From NCBI RefSeq assembly GCF_900091315.1, contig NZ_FLSP01000008.1, forward strand, positions 62,001-126,000: a stretch of 64,000 nucleotides of DNA. Direction: 5' to 3'. Source of the DNA: Streptomyces sp. DI166. Its GTDB lineage: Bacteria; Actinomycetota; Actinomycetes; Streptomycetales; Streptomycetaceae. How positions within the stretch are numbered: the stretch's first letter is position 1; each line of letters begins with the position of its first letter. The position numbers and the translations under genes are program-made. Positions 1-9,287 of the stretch are shown in pieces. A model generated the notes under the pieces. The model saw nothing but the letters and a program-made list of their open reading frames with translations. It did no database searches and was not told the origin of the DNA.

Positions 1-2
1 GC

Positions 3-698
3 GCTGGGGGTCCCCCCTCCGGGGGAGGCACCCGGCAAGCGTCGGCAAGCGACACCCGGGCACAGTCCCCACGGGACAAGCCACCCACAGCACCCCCCTC
101 CGGCCTCCCCTGGGGCATCGCCATCCTCGCCGCGGGCCTCACCATCGAGGCGTACGCCAGTACGACAAAGGGCACCCCCACCACCCTCCCCACCGGCCTC
201 CCCACCGCCCCCACCGCCGCCCTCCTCGGCTGGGCCCTCACCGCCTTCGGCCTCGCCCTCGCCGGCCCCGGCCTCACCCACCTCTGCGGCCGCGTCCTCC
301 AGTCGGTCCGCCCCGGCGCCCTCCGCCTCCTGGCGGGCCGCATCCTCATGGAGGAGTCCACCCGCATCGGCCGTCCCCTGGGCATCGTCTGCGCCGTGGC
401 CTCCGCCGCGTACGCCATGGCCGTACTCCACGACCCGGCCGCCGACGGCCGCACCCCCGGCCCGCTGACCACGCTCGGCGCGACCGTGGTCGCCACCTGC
501 GCCGTCGCCACCCTGCTCACCGCCGCCGTGGAGGCACGCCAGGCCAGGGCCGACACCACGGCCGCCCTGCTCCGCCTGGGCGCCCCGGCCGCCGTACTGC
601 GCGGCGCCGCCGCCCTGCGAGCGGGCGCGCTGCTCCTCGTATTCGGCCCCCTGACCCTGACGGTCGCCGAACTCGCCGCACTCCCCCTCGCCCGCTGA
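3..698 (+). CDS. membrane protein, 3' part only
   Basis: The frame is open from the left edge of the window, so the gene start is missing; 231 residues are visible. About five hydrophobic stretches alternate with Pro/Ala/Thr-rich loops, and the last runs almost to the C-terminus. This indicates an integral membrane protein. No family motif was recognised. It could belong to an unseen permease operon upstream. It is not obviously linked to the VOC gene that follows. Confidence 0.55.
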   Translation, partial: AGGPPSGGGTRQASASDTRAQSPRDKPPTAPPSGLPWGIAILAAGLTIEAYASTTKGTPTTLPTGLPTAPTAALLGWALTAFGLALAGPGLTHLCGRVLQSVRPGALRLLAGRILMEESTRIGRPLGIVCAVASAAYAMAVLHDPAADGRTPGPLTTLGATVVATCAVATLLTAAVEARQARADTTAALLRLGAPAAVLRGAAALRAGALLLVFGPLTLTVAELAALPLAR

Positions 699-809
699 CG
701 CGTCCCCCGCGAAACCCGTTCGAAAAAAGATCTCCGTACCGCGATGAGTTCCGCCCCGCCCGCCGGTCTACCCCATCGAACAGACCGACCCCGTTGGGAG
801 AGACCTCGT

Positions 810-1217
810 ATGTACCAGCAGATGATCTTCGTGAACCTGCCCGTCACGGACCTCGACGCCGCCAAGAAGTTCTTCACCGAGCTGGGCTACTCGATCAACC
901 CCCAGTTCAGCGACGAGAACGCGGCGAGCGTCGTCATCAGCGACACCATCGTGGCGATGCTCCTCACCAAGCCGTTCTACGCGACGTTCACCGACAAGGA
1001 GATCGCGGACGCCACGAAGACCAGCGAGGTGCTGATCTGTCTGAGCGCCGAGAGCCGCGAGAAGGTCGACGAGCTGGTGGAGAAGGCGATCGCCGCCGGC
1101 GGCAAGGCCTCCGACAAGATCCAGGACATGGGCTTCATGTACGGCCGCGCCTTCGACGACCTCGACGGCCACACCTGGGAGGTCGTGTGGATGGACCCCG
1201 CCGCGATCGAGGGCTGA
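810..1217 (+). CDS. VOC (glyoxalase/bleomycin resistance) family protein
   Basis: A 135-residue single-domain VOC protein. It opens with a beta strand followed by LPVTDLDAAKKFFTELGY, the typical start of a beta-alpha-beta-beta-beta module. It ends with DLDGHTWEVVWMDP, which holds the usual C-terminal His and Glu metal-ligand positions. The ATG at 810 was chosen over an upstream in-frame start because a GGGAGAG ribosome site precedes it. The substrate cannot be told from sequence. Proteins of this type are often annotated as lactoylglutathione-lyase-like, but many lack known activity. Confidence 0.85.
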   Translation: MYQQMIFVNLPVTDLDAAKKFFTELGYSINPQFSDENAASVVISDTIVAMLLTKPFYATFTDKEIADATKTSEVLICLSAESREKVDELVEKAIAAGGKASDKIQDMGFMYGRAFDDLDGHTWEVVWMDPAAIEG

Positions 1218-1243
1218 GGAACCGCTCTGTCTAGCATGGGCGG

Positions 1244-2365
1244 GTGCAGACGATGCCCGCCCATGCGGCGAACCACAACGACCGTGAGATCGAGACCCTC
1301 CAGGAGTTCGACGCCACCGTCTCCGCGCGCGGCACGCTCTCCGGATACCGGATCCAGGCCGTCGATCTGACGGACCGTACGCGCGAACTGCTCGGCACGG
1401 ACACCACGGGCGCGATCTTCCTCGGCTGCCGGATGCGGGAGAACGCCGCCGCGAAGGTCCGCGCCGACGGCGCCATGGTCTTCCCGCCGGTCCCGGAACT
1501 GCCCTTCGACCCGTACCGGGGTCTTCTCTACACCCCGGACGAGCTGTTCACCGATCTGGCCAAGGGCTACGACCGCACACCGGACGCGCTCACCTACGCC
1601 TGGTTCCAGCAGACCAAGTCCGACGGCGACATACTCGCCTCGATGCTCCGCTCGGTCCACGACGACTCCGTCTCCGACGCGCTGGACGAACTGGTGCGCG
1701 GCGCACGCGTGGTGGGCGTGATGGGCGGCCACGCGATGGCCCGCGGCTCGGACGCCTACGCGGGCGCCGCCCGGCTCGGCCGCGAACTTTCCCGCGAGGG
1801 CTTCACGGTGGCCACCGGCGGCGGCCCCGGCGCGATGGAGGCCGCCAACCTGGGCGCGTACGCCGCCCCTTACGGCGACGAGATGCTCGCCGAGGCCCTC
1901 GACATCCTCGCCAAGGAACCGTCGTACACCCCGTCCGTCACCGCCTGGGCGACGGCCGCCTTCGAGGTCCGCACCCGCTGGCCCCGGGGCGGCGGCTCGA
2001 TCGGCATCCCGACCTGGTTCTACGGCCACGAGCCGCCGAACGCCTTCGCCGCGCACATCGCCAAGTACTTCGCCAACGCCCTGCGCGAGGACGGCCTGCT
2101 GGCCCGCTCCACCGCGGGCGTGGTCTTCCTGCCGGGCGCCGCCGGGACCGTACAGGAGATCTTCGACAACGCGACGCCCAACTACTACGAGTCGCGGGGC
2201 GAACCCACACCGATGGTGCTGGTCAACAAGGAGCACTGGACGGAACGGCTGCCCGCCTGGCCGTTGCTGCGGTCGCTGGCGCGGGAGCGGTCAATGGAGT
2301 CCCGTATCGCCCTGGTTGACCGAATCGACGAGGTACCCGAGGCGTTGAAACGTCTCGGCGGTTAA
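1244..2365 (+). CDS. LOG-family Rossmann-fold nucleotide-binding protein
   Basis: 373 residues. A LOG/lysine-decarboxylase-like Rossmann core lies in the second half. It shows GVMGGHAMARGS, the GGGPGAMEAAN signature and a PGAAGTVQE motif, which form the nucleotide-binding and phosphoribohydrolase site in LOG cytokinin-activating enzymes and relatives. The protein is longer than plant-type LOG (about 200 residues), with an extra N-terminal region of about 150 residues. A purine nucleotide hydrolase is the best guess and the true substrate is unknown. The start is a GTG; an ATG three codons downstream is also possible. Confidence 0.8.
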   Translation: MQTMPAHAANHNDREIETLQEFDATVSARGTLSGYRIQAVDLTDRTRELLGTDTTGAIFLGCRMRENAAAKVRADGAMVFPPVPELPFDPYRGLLYTPDELFTDLAKGYDRTPDALTYAWFQQTKSDGDILASMLRSVHDDSVSDALDELVRGARVVGVMGGHAMARGSDAYAGAARLGRELSREGFTVATGGGPGAMEAANLGAYAAPYGDEMLAEALDILAKEPSYTPSVTAWATAAFEVRTRWPRGGGSIGIPTWFYGHEPPNAFAAHIAKYFANALREDGLLARSTAGVVFLPGAAGTVQEIFDNATPNYYESRGEPTPMVLVNKEHWTERLPAWPLLRSLARERSMESRIALVDRIDEVPEALKRLGG

Positions 2366-2403
2366 TAAGGTGGCAAAGCCAAGAAGGTTGACGCGCATAT
2401 GCG

Positions 2404-2431
2404 TTGACACTACTTACGCGGCACTTATAAA
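2404..2431 (+). promoter_or_regulatory. probable sigma70-type (HrdB) promoter of the LAETG protein gene
   Basis: TTGACA is followed after 16 bases by TATAAA, an unusually good vegetative promoter match in otherwise very GC-rich DNA. It lies about 85 bases upstream of the GTG start at 2515. Confidence 0.55.
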
Positions 2432-2514
2432 CCTGTGAGACTCCTGGGAGTGGAGTTGCCCCGCGACGCCACTCCTCAAACCCCCCTCATCTGCGCAACA
2501 TGTGAAGGACCAAC

Positions 2515-3201
2515 GTGGCAGTCCTGTCCATATCCCGCCGTACCGTCGCCCGCTCCGCCCGTGTGCTCGGCCTCGCCTCCGCCTCGGCCGCGCTCGTGCT
2601 CAGCGCCGGCGGCAGCGCGTTCGCGTGCGACATCAAGGATTTCTCCGCCGAGGCCAAGTGCGACGGCGACAAGGGCGTCATCACCGTCACCGACGTGGAC
2701 CCGGGCGGTGTCCCGGCCACGGTCACCGTCTACCTCCAGAACAACGGCGCCGACCTGAAGAAGGTCGGCGAGCAGGTGGTGAAGGGCTCCTCCGAGGGCG
2801 TCACCATCACCTTCAACGAGGACTGGAAGCCCAACGCCGAGTACCGCATCCACGTCAAGGCCGCGGACCTGGTCGACGAGGACATCAAGCCGAACCTGAC
2901 GACCCCGTCGACCGCCTGCAAGAAGGAGGACACCCCGCCGTCGGAGAGCGCGACCCCGACGCCGTCGGAGTCCACCCCGGCCGAGGAGGAGTCGTCCCCG
3001 GCTCCGGAGCCGTCCGAGGAGACCAGCACCACCCCCGCGGACACCTCCAGCAACGCCCCGTCCCCGGCCGGTGAGTCCAACCTCGCCGAGACCGGTGCCA
3101 ACTCCAACACCGGCCTGATCGCGGGCATCGCCATCGCCCTCGTCGCGGCCGGCGGCGGCGCGGTCTTCTTCGGCCTGCGCAAGCGCGGCAGCACCCGCTG
3201 A
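2515..3201 (+). CDS. LAETG-anchored cell-surface protein (sortase E substrate)
   Basis: 228 residues. It has an N-terminal signal peptide (Arg-rich start, hydrophobic core, cleavage near Ala37). A beta-rich ectodomain of about 100 residues follows, then a Ser/Thr/Pro/Glu-rich wall-spanning linker. The C-terminus is LAETG, a hydrophobic helix and a basic tail (LRKRGSTR), a complete sortase signal. LAxTG is the form used by class E sortases in Streptomyces. The ectodomain function is not recognised. The start is GTG, and a good promoter lies upstream. Confidence 0.85.
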   Translation: MAVLSISRRTVARSARVLGLASASAALVLSAGGSAFACDIKDFSAEAKCDGDKGVITVTDVDPGGVPATVTVYLQNNGADLKKVGEQVVKGSSEGVTITFNEDWKPNAEYRIHVKAADLVDEDIKPNLTTPSTACKKEDTPPSESATPTPSESTPAEEESSPAPEPSEETSTTPADTSSNAPSPAGESNLAETGANSNTGLIAGIAIALVAAGGGAVFFGLRKRGSTR

Positions 3202-3228
3202 CGCCGCGGAGCGGGCCATCGCACGGGG

Positions 3229-4026
3229 TTACCCGAAGGTGGCCCGCTCCAGCCAGAACTCCAGCAGCTCCCGCTCGCCCAAGACCTCCACCTCGGCGCT
3301 GTCAAGCGGCAGCCGGCGGTAGAAGGCGAGCAGTACGGCGGTCAGCGGTCCGCGCAGCGCGACATCCGCCTTCTCATGGCCCCGGCGCCACCGCACCCCG
3401 TCCTCGGCGAGCTCGATGACCCACTCGGCATTCAGCTCCGGTGTGCCGTCGGTGGCGTGCAAATGAATGGTGCGGCCGTCGCCGCGCAACTCCCGTGCCG
3501 AGTCCTCCGGTTGGCTCCGCTGCACGAACTCCACGATTTCCAGCCACTCGTCGATCGCGTCGGCGGCCACTTCCGGTGCGACCTCGTACGGCAGCCCGGC
3601 GGCGAGCGTGGCGTCCGCGCGGTGAATCGTGATCTCGTGGGTCATACGACGGGCCCAGAACCCGGCGGTGTGCGTCTCGGCCCAGCTCCAGGCCTTGGCG
3701 TCCGGGCCCGCGGCACGCAGGGTGTCGACGAGCATCCGGCCGGTCTCGGCCAGCCAGGCGTCCAGCGCGGCGGCGTCCCCCTTCGTGTCGGGTCCGTCGA
3801 TGAGCGGCACCTTGTCCTCGGGGATGTCCTCCTCGGCCCGGGTGCGCACCAGCAGCTCCGCCCAGCGGAATGCGCCGCCGTTGTGCCGTACCAGGTCCTC
3901 CAGGGACCAGTCCGGGCAGGTCGGGACGGTGCGGGAGAGGTCTGCGCCGGAGGTCACCACGGCTCTCAACTGCTGTACCTGGCGGTCGATTTCATCGCAG
4001 TAGCGGTCGTGTGCGAGAAGCGTCAT
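3229..4026 (-). CDS. maleylpyruvate isomerase family mycothiol-dependent protein
   Basis: 265 residues. The N-terminal DinB/MDMPI-type helical bundle contains VPTCPDWSLEDLVRHN and a later RRMTHEITIHRAD motif. That motif supplies the His residues of the metal site in mycothiol-dependent maleylpyruvate isomerases. A smaller C-terminal domain contains an SCP-like DVALRGP segment. ATG 4026 is preferred because AAGG lies seven bases before it. The natural substrate is unknown; Streptomyces genomes carry many paralogues. Confidence 0.8.
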   Translation of the reverse strand: MTLLAHDRYCDEIDRQVQQLRAVVTSGADLSRTVPTCPDWSLEDLVRHNGGAFRWAELLVRTRAEEDIPEDKVPLIDGPDTKGDAAALDAWLAETGRMLVDTLRAAGPDAKAWSWAETHTAGFWARRMTHEITIHRADATLAAGLPYEVAPEVAADAIDEWLEIVEFVQRSQPEDSARELRGDGRTIHLHATDGTPELNAEWVIELAEDGVRWRRGHEKADVALRGPLTAVLLAFYRRLPLDSAEVEVLGERELLEFWLERATFG

Positions 4027-4041
4027 CCGCACACCTTAGGA

Positions 4042-5070
4042 TCACTCCGCGCGATCGAGCACCACGATTTCCGTCGCGTCGAACTCCACCCCGACCTCGT
4101 CCCCGACCTCCGGCGCCTCCCTGAGCGCGCACGCGGCCTCCAGCCGGGGCGCGTCCTCGGGCTGGAGGTGTACGGCGACATGGGTGCCCTTGAAGGTCCG
4201 GGCGGCCACCGTGCAGCGCAGGCCCTGGTCGGCGGCGACCAGGCGGACCCCGGCGGGCCGGACGAGGAGGGTGCGGGGGCCCTCGGGGGTGCCCTCGGGC
4301 ACCGGAAGCTTGCCCCAGCGGGTAGCGGCGGCCTCGCCGGCGACCGTGGCGGCGATGACGTTGTCGAAGCCGAGGAAGCGGGCCACGAACTCGTCCGCCG
4401 GGCGCTGCCACACCTCAAGCGGCGTCCCGGTCTGGGCGATCCGCCCGTCCCGCATGACCACCACCCGGTCGGCCAGCGCGAACGCCTCGCCCTGGTCGTG
4501 CGTCACCGCCAGCACGGTCGTGCCCAACTCGCTGAACAGCTCCCGCAGTTCCACCACCAGCCGCTCCCGCAGCGAGCGGTCGAGCTGGCCGAGCGGCTCG
4601 TCCAGCATCAGCAGCCGGGGCCGGGGCGCCAGCGCCCGGGCGAGCGCCACCCGCTGCTGTTCCCCGCCGGACAGTGAGCCCACGGCCCTTCCCGGGGCCC
4701 CAGGCAGCCCGACGAGGTCCAGCAACTCCTTCACCCGGGCAGCCTGTTCCGCCTTCGAGGCACCGTGCATCCGCATCCCGAAGGCGACGTTGCCGCCGAC
4801 GTCCCGCTGCGGGAAGAGCTGGTGGTCCTGGAACATCAGCCCCACGCCGCGCCGGTGCGCGGGGATGCCGCGCTGGTCGTGCCCGTCGAGCGACACCCGC
4901 CCGGCGTCCAGCGGCTGAAGCCCGGCGACCGCCCTGAGCAGGGTCGACTTGCCACTGCCGCTCGGCCCGAGGACACAGACCACCTCGTGCTCGGCGACCG
5001 ACAGGTCCACCGCGTCGAGCACGGCCTGCCCACCGAACCGCACGGTCGCGTTCTCCAGGCTCAGCAGCAT
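4042..5070 (-). CDS. thiQ: thiamine ABC transporter, ATP-binding protein
   Basis: 342 residues. All ABC ATPase motifs are present in order: GPSGSGKST (Walker A), a Q-loop at MFQDHQLF, the LSGGEQQRVALARAL signature, LLMLDEP (Walker B) and the switch His in AVTHDQ. A C-terminal extension of about 100 residues resembles the regulatory TOBE-like domain of importer ATPases. The start overlaps the permease stop by one base (TGATG), so the two are translationally coupled. Thiamine specificity is inferred from the TPP riboswitch and ThiB-like binding protein of the same operon. Confidence 0.85.
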   Translation of the reverse strand: MLLSLENATVRFGGQAVLDAVDLSVAEHEVVCVLGPSGSGKSTLLRAVAGLQPLDAGRVSLDGHDQRGIPAHRRGVGLMFQDHQLFPQRDVGGNVAFGMRMHGASKAEQAARVKELLDLVGLPGAPGRAVGSLSGGEQQRVALARALAPRPRLLMLDEPLGQLDRSLRERLVVELRELFSELGTTVLAVTHDQGEAFALADRVVVMRDGRIAQTGTPLEVWQRPADEFVARFLGFDNVIAATVAGEAAATRWGKLPVPEGTPEGPRTLLVRPAGVRLVAADQGLRCTVAARTFKGTHVAVHLQPEDAPRLEAACALREAPEVGDEVGVEFDATEIVVLDRAE

Positions 5071-6671
5071 CAGAACTCCCCCGTCCGGTCGGTCCGCAGC
5101 CGCTCCAGCACCAGCAGCGCCACCGCGCACACCACCATCAGAATCGTCGAAAGGGCCATCGCCTGGCCGTAGTTGAGTTCGCCGGGCCGCCCCAGCAGCC
5201 GGGCCACCGCGACCGGCAGCGTCGGATTGTCCGGCCGCGCGATGAACACCGTCGCCCCGAACTCCCCGAGCGACACCGCGAAGGCGAACCCGGCCGCAAT
5301 CAGCAGGGCCCGCCGCACCAGCGGCAGATCCACCTCCCGCCACACCCGCCACGGCGAGGCCCCCAGCACCGCCGCCGCCTCCCGCAGCCGCTGGTCCACG
5401 GCCCGCAGCACGGGCAGCATGGTCCGTACGACGAAGGGCACACCGACCAGCGCCTGGGCCAACGGCACCAGGATCCAGCTGGCCCGCAGATCCAGCGGCG
5501 GCTCGTCCAGGGCGATCAGGAACCCGAACCCGACGGTCACCGCGGACACCCCGAGCGGCAGCATCAGCAGCGCGTCGAAGCCGCGTACGAACCGTCCGGC
5601 GTCGCGCCGGGTCAGCGCGGCGGCGGCCAGTCCTCCGACGAGGACGGCGATGGCGGTGGCGACGACGGCGTAGGACAGGGAGTTGCCGATCGCGTCGATC
5701 GGCGGGACCAGGAAGATTCCGCTTTCGTCGCTGGTCAGCTCGCGGTAGTAGGCGAAGTCGGCGGCGCCGAAGGAGCGCTGCACCAGCACCGCGAGCGGCA
5801 GGACGAGCAGCACGGCGATGGTGACGAGGACCCCGGCCAGCAGGGTCCACTGTCCGGCGCCGCGCGGGCGGCGGGCGGTCTGCGCGGCGTCCACCAGCCG
5901 CAGCGCGCTCTCCCGGCGCCGTACCGTCCAGGCGTGCAGGGCGAGGATGGCGCCGACGGCCGCGAACTGGATGAGGGTGAGGACCGCGGCGGTGGAGAGG
6001 TCGAAGATCTCCGAGGTCTGCCGGTAGATCTCCACTTCCAGCGTGGAGAAGGTGGGCCCGCCGAGGATCTGGACGACGCCGAAGGAGGTGAAGGTGAACA
6101 GGAAGACCATCAGCGTGGCGGCGGCCACGGCCGGGCCGAGGGCGGGAAGGGTGACCGTGCGCCAGGCCCTCCAGCGGGACGCCCCGAGCATCCGGGCCGC
6201 CTCCTCCTGCCGCGGGTCGAGCTGCGCCCACAGTCCGCCGACGGTGCGGACGACAACGGCGTAGTTGAAGAAGACGTGCGCCAGCAGGATCGCCCACACG
6301 GTGGTGTCCAGCCGCAGCCCCCACAGCTCGTCGAGGAGCCCCCGCCGCCCGACCAGCGCCATGAAGGCCGTACCGACCACGACGGTCGGCAGCACGAACG
6401 GCACCGTCACGACGGCCCGCAGGACCTGCTTGCCGGGGAAGTCGTAGCGGGCGAAGACATACGCGCCGGGCAGGGCGACCAGCAGGGTGAGGGCGGTGGA
6501 GGCGAGGGCCTGCCAGGTGGTGAACCACAGCACGTGCCGGATGTCGCTCTGCCCGAGCACGTCGGCGATCCGGCCGAACTGCCAGACCCCGTCCACCTTG
6601 AGGCCGCGCGCGAGGATCGCGGCGACCGGGTAGGCGAAGAAGACGCCGAAGAACGCGACGGGCAGGGCCAT
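5070..6671 (-). CDS. thiP: thiamine ABC transporter, permease (two fused halves)
   Basis: 533 residues with about twelve hydrophobic segments. Two ABC permease EAA loops are visible, near EEAARMLGASRWRAWRTV and REAAAVLGASPWRVWREV, so both membrane halves are fused in one chain as in ThiP. The start is not secure. ATG 6671 lies 38 bases after the binding-protein stop but has a weak ribosome site, and a GGAGG further upstream could serve another start. It lies in one operon with the binding protein and the ATPase. Confidence 0.82.
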   Translation of the reverse strand: MALPVAFFGVFFAYPVAAILARGLKVDGVWQFGRIADVLGQSDIRHVLWFTTWQALASTALTLLVALPGAYVFARYDFPGKQVLRAVVTVPFVLPTVVVGTAFMALVGRRGLLDELWGLRLDTTVWAILLAHVFFNYAVVVRTVGGLWAQLDPRQEEAARMLGASRWRAWRTVTLPALGPAVAAATLMVFLFTFTSFGVVQILGGPTFSTLEVEIYRQTSEIFDLSTAAVLTLIQFAAVGAILALHAWTVRRRESALRLVDAAQTARRPRGAGQWTLLAGVLVTIAVLLVLPLAVLVQRSFGAADFAYYRELTSDESGIFLVPPIDAIGNSLSYAVVATAIAVLVGGLAAAALTRRDAGRFVRGFDALLMLPLGVSAVTVGFGFLIALDEPPLDLRASWILVPLAQALVGVPFVVRTMLPVLRAVDQRLREAAAVLGASPWRVWREVDLPLVRRALLIAAGFAFAVSLGEFGATVFIARPDNPTLPVAVARLLGRPGELNYGQAMALSTILMVVCAVALLVLERLRTDRTGEF

Positions 6672-6709
6672 CAAGCCCAGCCGCGCCGCGTGCCTCCGCG
6701 TGGGGCGGC

Positions 6710-7798
6710 CTACTTCAGTACGAGCGAGGTCCACGACTTGACCCAGTCGTCGCGGTTGTCGGCGATCTTCTCCGGGGCCATGGTCTGCGGGTCCTTCGCC
6801 TGGGGCCCGTACTTCACGAACTCCTCCGGCACCTGGGCGCCCTCGGTCACCGGGTAGACGAACATGTTCAGCGGCATGTCCTCCTGGAAGGTCTTGCCGA
6901 CCAGGAAGTCCAGCAGCGCCTTGCCGCCCTCGGGGTTCTTGGCGTTGCTCAGCAGTCCGGCGTACTCGACCTGCCGGAAGCAGGTGCCCTCGGCGACCCC
7001 GGTGGGCGCGGTCTTCGGCTTCGGGTCCCCGAAGATCACCTCGGCCGGCGGCGAGGAGGCGTACGAGACGACGAGCGGACGCTCCGCCTTGGCGGCCTTG
7101 CCACCGGCCGAGCCGGAGAACTCCTCGTTGTAGGCCTGGTCCCAGCCGTCGACCACCTTCACGCCGTTGGCCTTGAGCTTCTCCCAGTAGCCCTGCCAGC
7201 CGTCGTCCCCGTACTGCGCGGCGGTACCGAGCAGGAAGCCGAGCCCGGGCGAGGAGGTGGAGGCGTTCTCGGTGACGAGAAGGTCCTTGTACGCGGGCTT
7301 GATCAGGTCGTCGAAGGTCGCGGGCGGGGTGAGCTTGTGCTCCTCGAAGTACTTCTTGTCGTAGTTGACGCAGATGTCCCCGGTGTCGACGGGCGTGACG
7401 CGATGCTTGCCCTCGTCCACCCGGTACTCGGGCAGAATCCGGTCCGCCCCCTTGACCTCGTACGACTGGAAGAGCCCGTTGTCGAGGGCACGGGAGAGCA
7501 GGGTGTTGTCGACGCCGAAGAAGACGTCGCCCTGCGGGTTGTCCTTGGTGAGGATGGCCTTGTTGACGGCCTGCCCGGCGTCGCCGTCCTCCAGGACCTT
7601 GACCTTGTACCCGGACTGCTTCTCGAACGCGGCGATGACGTCCTCGGACGCGGCCCAGGAGCCGTGGCTGACGAGGGTGACGTTCTTGGACGTACCCGAG
7701 GACCCGCTGTCGTCCTCCGACCCGCAGGCGGACAACGCGGGCAGGGCGACGAGCCCCAGCCCCACGGCCAAGGCGATGCTCTTGTTCTTGATGTGCAC
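6710..7798 (-). CDS. thiB: thiamine ABC transporter, substrate-binding lipoprotein
   Basis: 362 residues. A lipoprotein signal ends in ALSACGS, with Cys25 the likely lipidated residue. The mature part fits the ThiB/TbpA family, with SHGSWAASEDVIAAFEKQSG and then GDVFFGVDNTLLSRALDNG. A TPP riboswitch lies about 95 bases upstream on the same strand, supporting thiamine or a precursor as ligand. It is the first gene of the thiB-thiP-thiQ operon. Confidence 0.88.
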   Translation of the reverse strand: MHIKNKSIALAVGLGLVALPALSACGSEDDSGSSGTSKNVTLVSHGSWAASEDVIAAFEKQSGYKVKVLEDGDAGQAVNKAILTKDNPQGDVFFGVDNTLLSRALDNGLFQSYEVKGADRILPEYRVDEGKHRVTPVDTGDICVNYDKKYFEEHKLTPPATFDDLIKPAYKDLLVTENASTSSPGLGFLLGTAAQYGDDGWQGYWEKLKANGVKVVDGWDQAYNEEFSGSAGGKAAKAERPLVVSYASSPPAEVIFGDPKPKTAPTGVAEGTCFRQVEYAGLLSNAKNPEGGKALLDFLVGKTFQEDMPLNMFVYPVTEGAQVPEEFVKYGPQAKDPQTMAPEKIADNRDDWVKSWTSLVLK

Positions 7799-7891
7799 TG
7801 ACTTCCTCCTGGAGTGACCAGGAAGAGACGCGGCCCTGCCCCGGACCGAGTGGTTCCGGAGCAGGGCGCAACAGCTTGAGTGACGACCGAT

Positions 7892-7974
7892 CTCCCTACC
7901 CAGAATGACCTGGGCGAGGTTCAGAGGGTCTGCGGACTCTCCCGCACTCTCAGCGCTGTGGCGCTCCCCTGTCG
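7892..7974 (-). promoter_or_regulatory. TPP riboswitch (THI element)
   Basis: Read on the minus strand, the segment contains ACAGGGGAGC, GCTGAGAGTGCGG, then CAGACCCTCTGAACCT, then CTGGGTAGGGAG. These are the conserved P2/P3 and pyrophosphate-binding blocks of the TPP aptamer in correct order. It precedes the thiamine transporter operon, which it should repress when thiamine pyrophosphate is abundant. Confidence 0.92.
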
Positions 7975-8011
7975 GAATATGAAGATGTACGTACGGATGT
8001 ACGGGCTCAGA

Positions 8012-9118
8012 CTACCGCTCGGTGGCCGCGAGCTGACCACACGCCCCGTCGATCTCCTGACCACGGGTGTCCCGGATCGTCACCGGCACACCATGGGCGG
8101 CGATGGCCTCCACGAACGCCTTCTCGTCCTCGGGCCGCGAGGCCGTCCACTTCGAACCCGGAGTCGGGTTGAGCGGGATCAGATTGACATGCACAGGCTT
8201 GCCCTTGAGCAGCCGCCCGAGCCGGTCACCGCGCCAGGCCTGGTCATTGATGTCCCGGATCAGCGCATACTCGATCGACAGCCGCCGCCCCGACTTCTCG
8301 ACGTACTCGAACCCGGCGTCCAGCACCTCGCGCACCTTCCACCGCGTGTTGACGGGCACGAGGGTGTCGCGCAGCTCGTCGTCGGGGGCGTGCAGCGAGA
8401 TGGCTAGCCGGCACTTGAACCCTTCATCGGCGAACCGATGAATAGCAGGCACGAGCCCGACGGTCGACACGGTGATGCCGCGCTGCGACAGCCCGAGCCC
8501 GTCCGGCTCGGGATCGGTGAGCCGCCGAATGGCCCCGACGACGCGGTTGTAGTTGGCGAGCGGCTCACCCATCCCCATGAAGACGATGTTGGAAAGCCGA
8601 GCAGGCCCCCCGGGCACGTCCCCGTCCCTCAGGGCCCGCATCCCGTCCACGATCTGATGCACGATCTCAGCGGTGGAGAGATTCCGGTCGAGCCCCGCCT
8701 GCCCGGTGGCACAGAAGGGACAGTTCATCCCACACCCGGCCTGGGAGCTGATGCACATGGTCACCCGGTCCGGGTACCGCATCAGCACGGACTCCACGAG
8801 GGTCCCGTCGAACAGCCGCCACAGCGTCTTCCGCGTGGTCCCCTGGTCGGTCGACAGATGCCGCACGACCGTCATCAGCTCGGGAAACAACTCCTCCCGC
8901 AACTTCTCACGCGCCCCGGCAGGGATGTCCGTCCACTGCTCGGGGTCGTGCGTGTACCGCGCGAAGTAGTGCTGCGACAGCTGCTTGGCACGAAACGGCT
9001 TCTCCCCGACCGCCGCGACAGCGTCCTTGCGCTCAGCAGGCGACAGATCAGCAAGATGCCGCGGCGGCTTCTTCGCTCCGCGCGGCGCTACGAATGTGAG
9101 TTCTCCGGGTGCAGGCAT
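8012..9118 (-). CDS. rlmN: 23S rRNA (adenine2503-C2)-methyltransferase RlmN
   Basis: Radical-SAM methyltransferase that modifies A2503 of 23S rRNA and a tRNA adenine. The 368-residue product has the CGMNCPFC (CX3CX2C) iron-sulfur motif, the [11 protein letters not shown] block and the C-terminal Cys in DGACGQ that resolves the methylated intermediate. The ATG at 9118 is preceded by GGAAGGG. The frame stays open upstream. The start codon lies inside the left attachment repeat of the integrated element, so the present ribosome site and promoter may come from the element. Confidence 0.95.
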   Translation of the reverse strand: MPAPGELTFVAPRGAKKPPRHLADLSPAERKDAVAAVGEKPFRAKQLSQHYFARYTHDPEQWTDIPAGAREKLREELFPELMTVVRHLSTDQGTTRKTLWRLFDGTLVESVLMRYPDRVTMCISSQAGCGMNCPFCATGQAGLDRNLSTAEIVHQIVDGMRALRDGDVPGGPARLSNIVFMGMGEPLANYNRVVGAIRRLTDPEPDGLGLSQRGITVSTVGLVPAIHRFADEGFKCRLAISLHAPDDELRDTLVPVNTRWKVREVLDAGFEYVEKSGRRLSIEYALIRDINDQAWRGDRLGRLLKGKPVHVNLIPLNPTPGSKWTASRPEDEKAFVEAIAAHGVPVTIRDTRGQEIDGACGQLAATER

Positions 9119-9140
9119 AACCCTTCCAGTGTGGCAGATC
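9101..9140. repeat. left attachment-site repeat (attL), overlapping the rlmN start
   Basis: This 40-base segment matches 23090-23129 at 34 positions. The longest identical blocks are TTCTCCGGG, GGCATAACCC, TCCAGTGT and GCAGATC. The rlmN start codon (CAT on this strand) and its ribosome site lie inside it. Confidence 0.7.
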
Positions 9141-9287
9141 AACTCTGGATGCCCAGGCCGGAGCAGGGTGGGGGCGGTCACCCACGGGTGCCGTCTGTCA
9201 TCGTCGGCCAACCTCGCACGGCCCAGGGACGGCCCAGACCCGAGTCAGCCGGCATCACAGCCGCCCAGGTGGCGACGCCACGGCCAG

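Noticed and set aside
977..2236. Long minus-strand frame opposite the LOG gene
   Set aside because: Gly/Arg/Val-rich composition, no ribosome site and no motif; it is an antisense artefact of GC-rich codon use.
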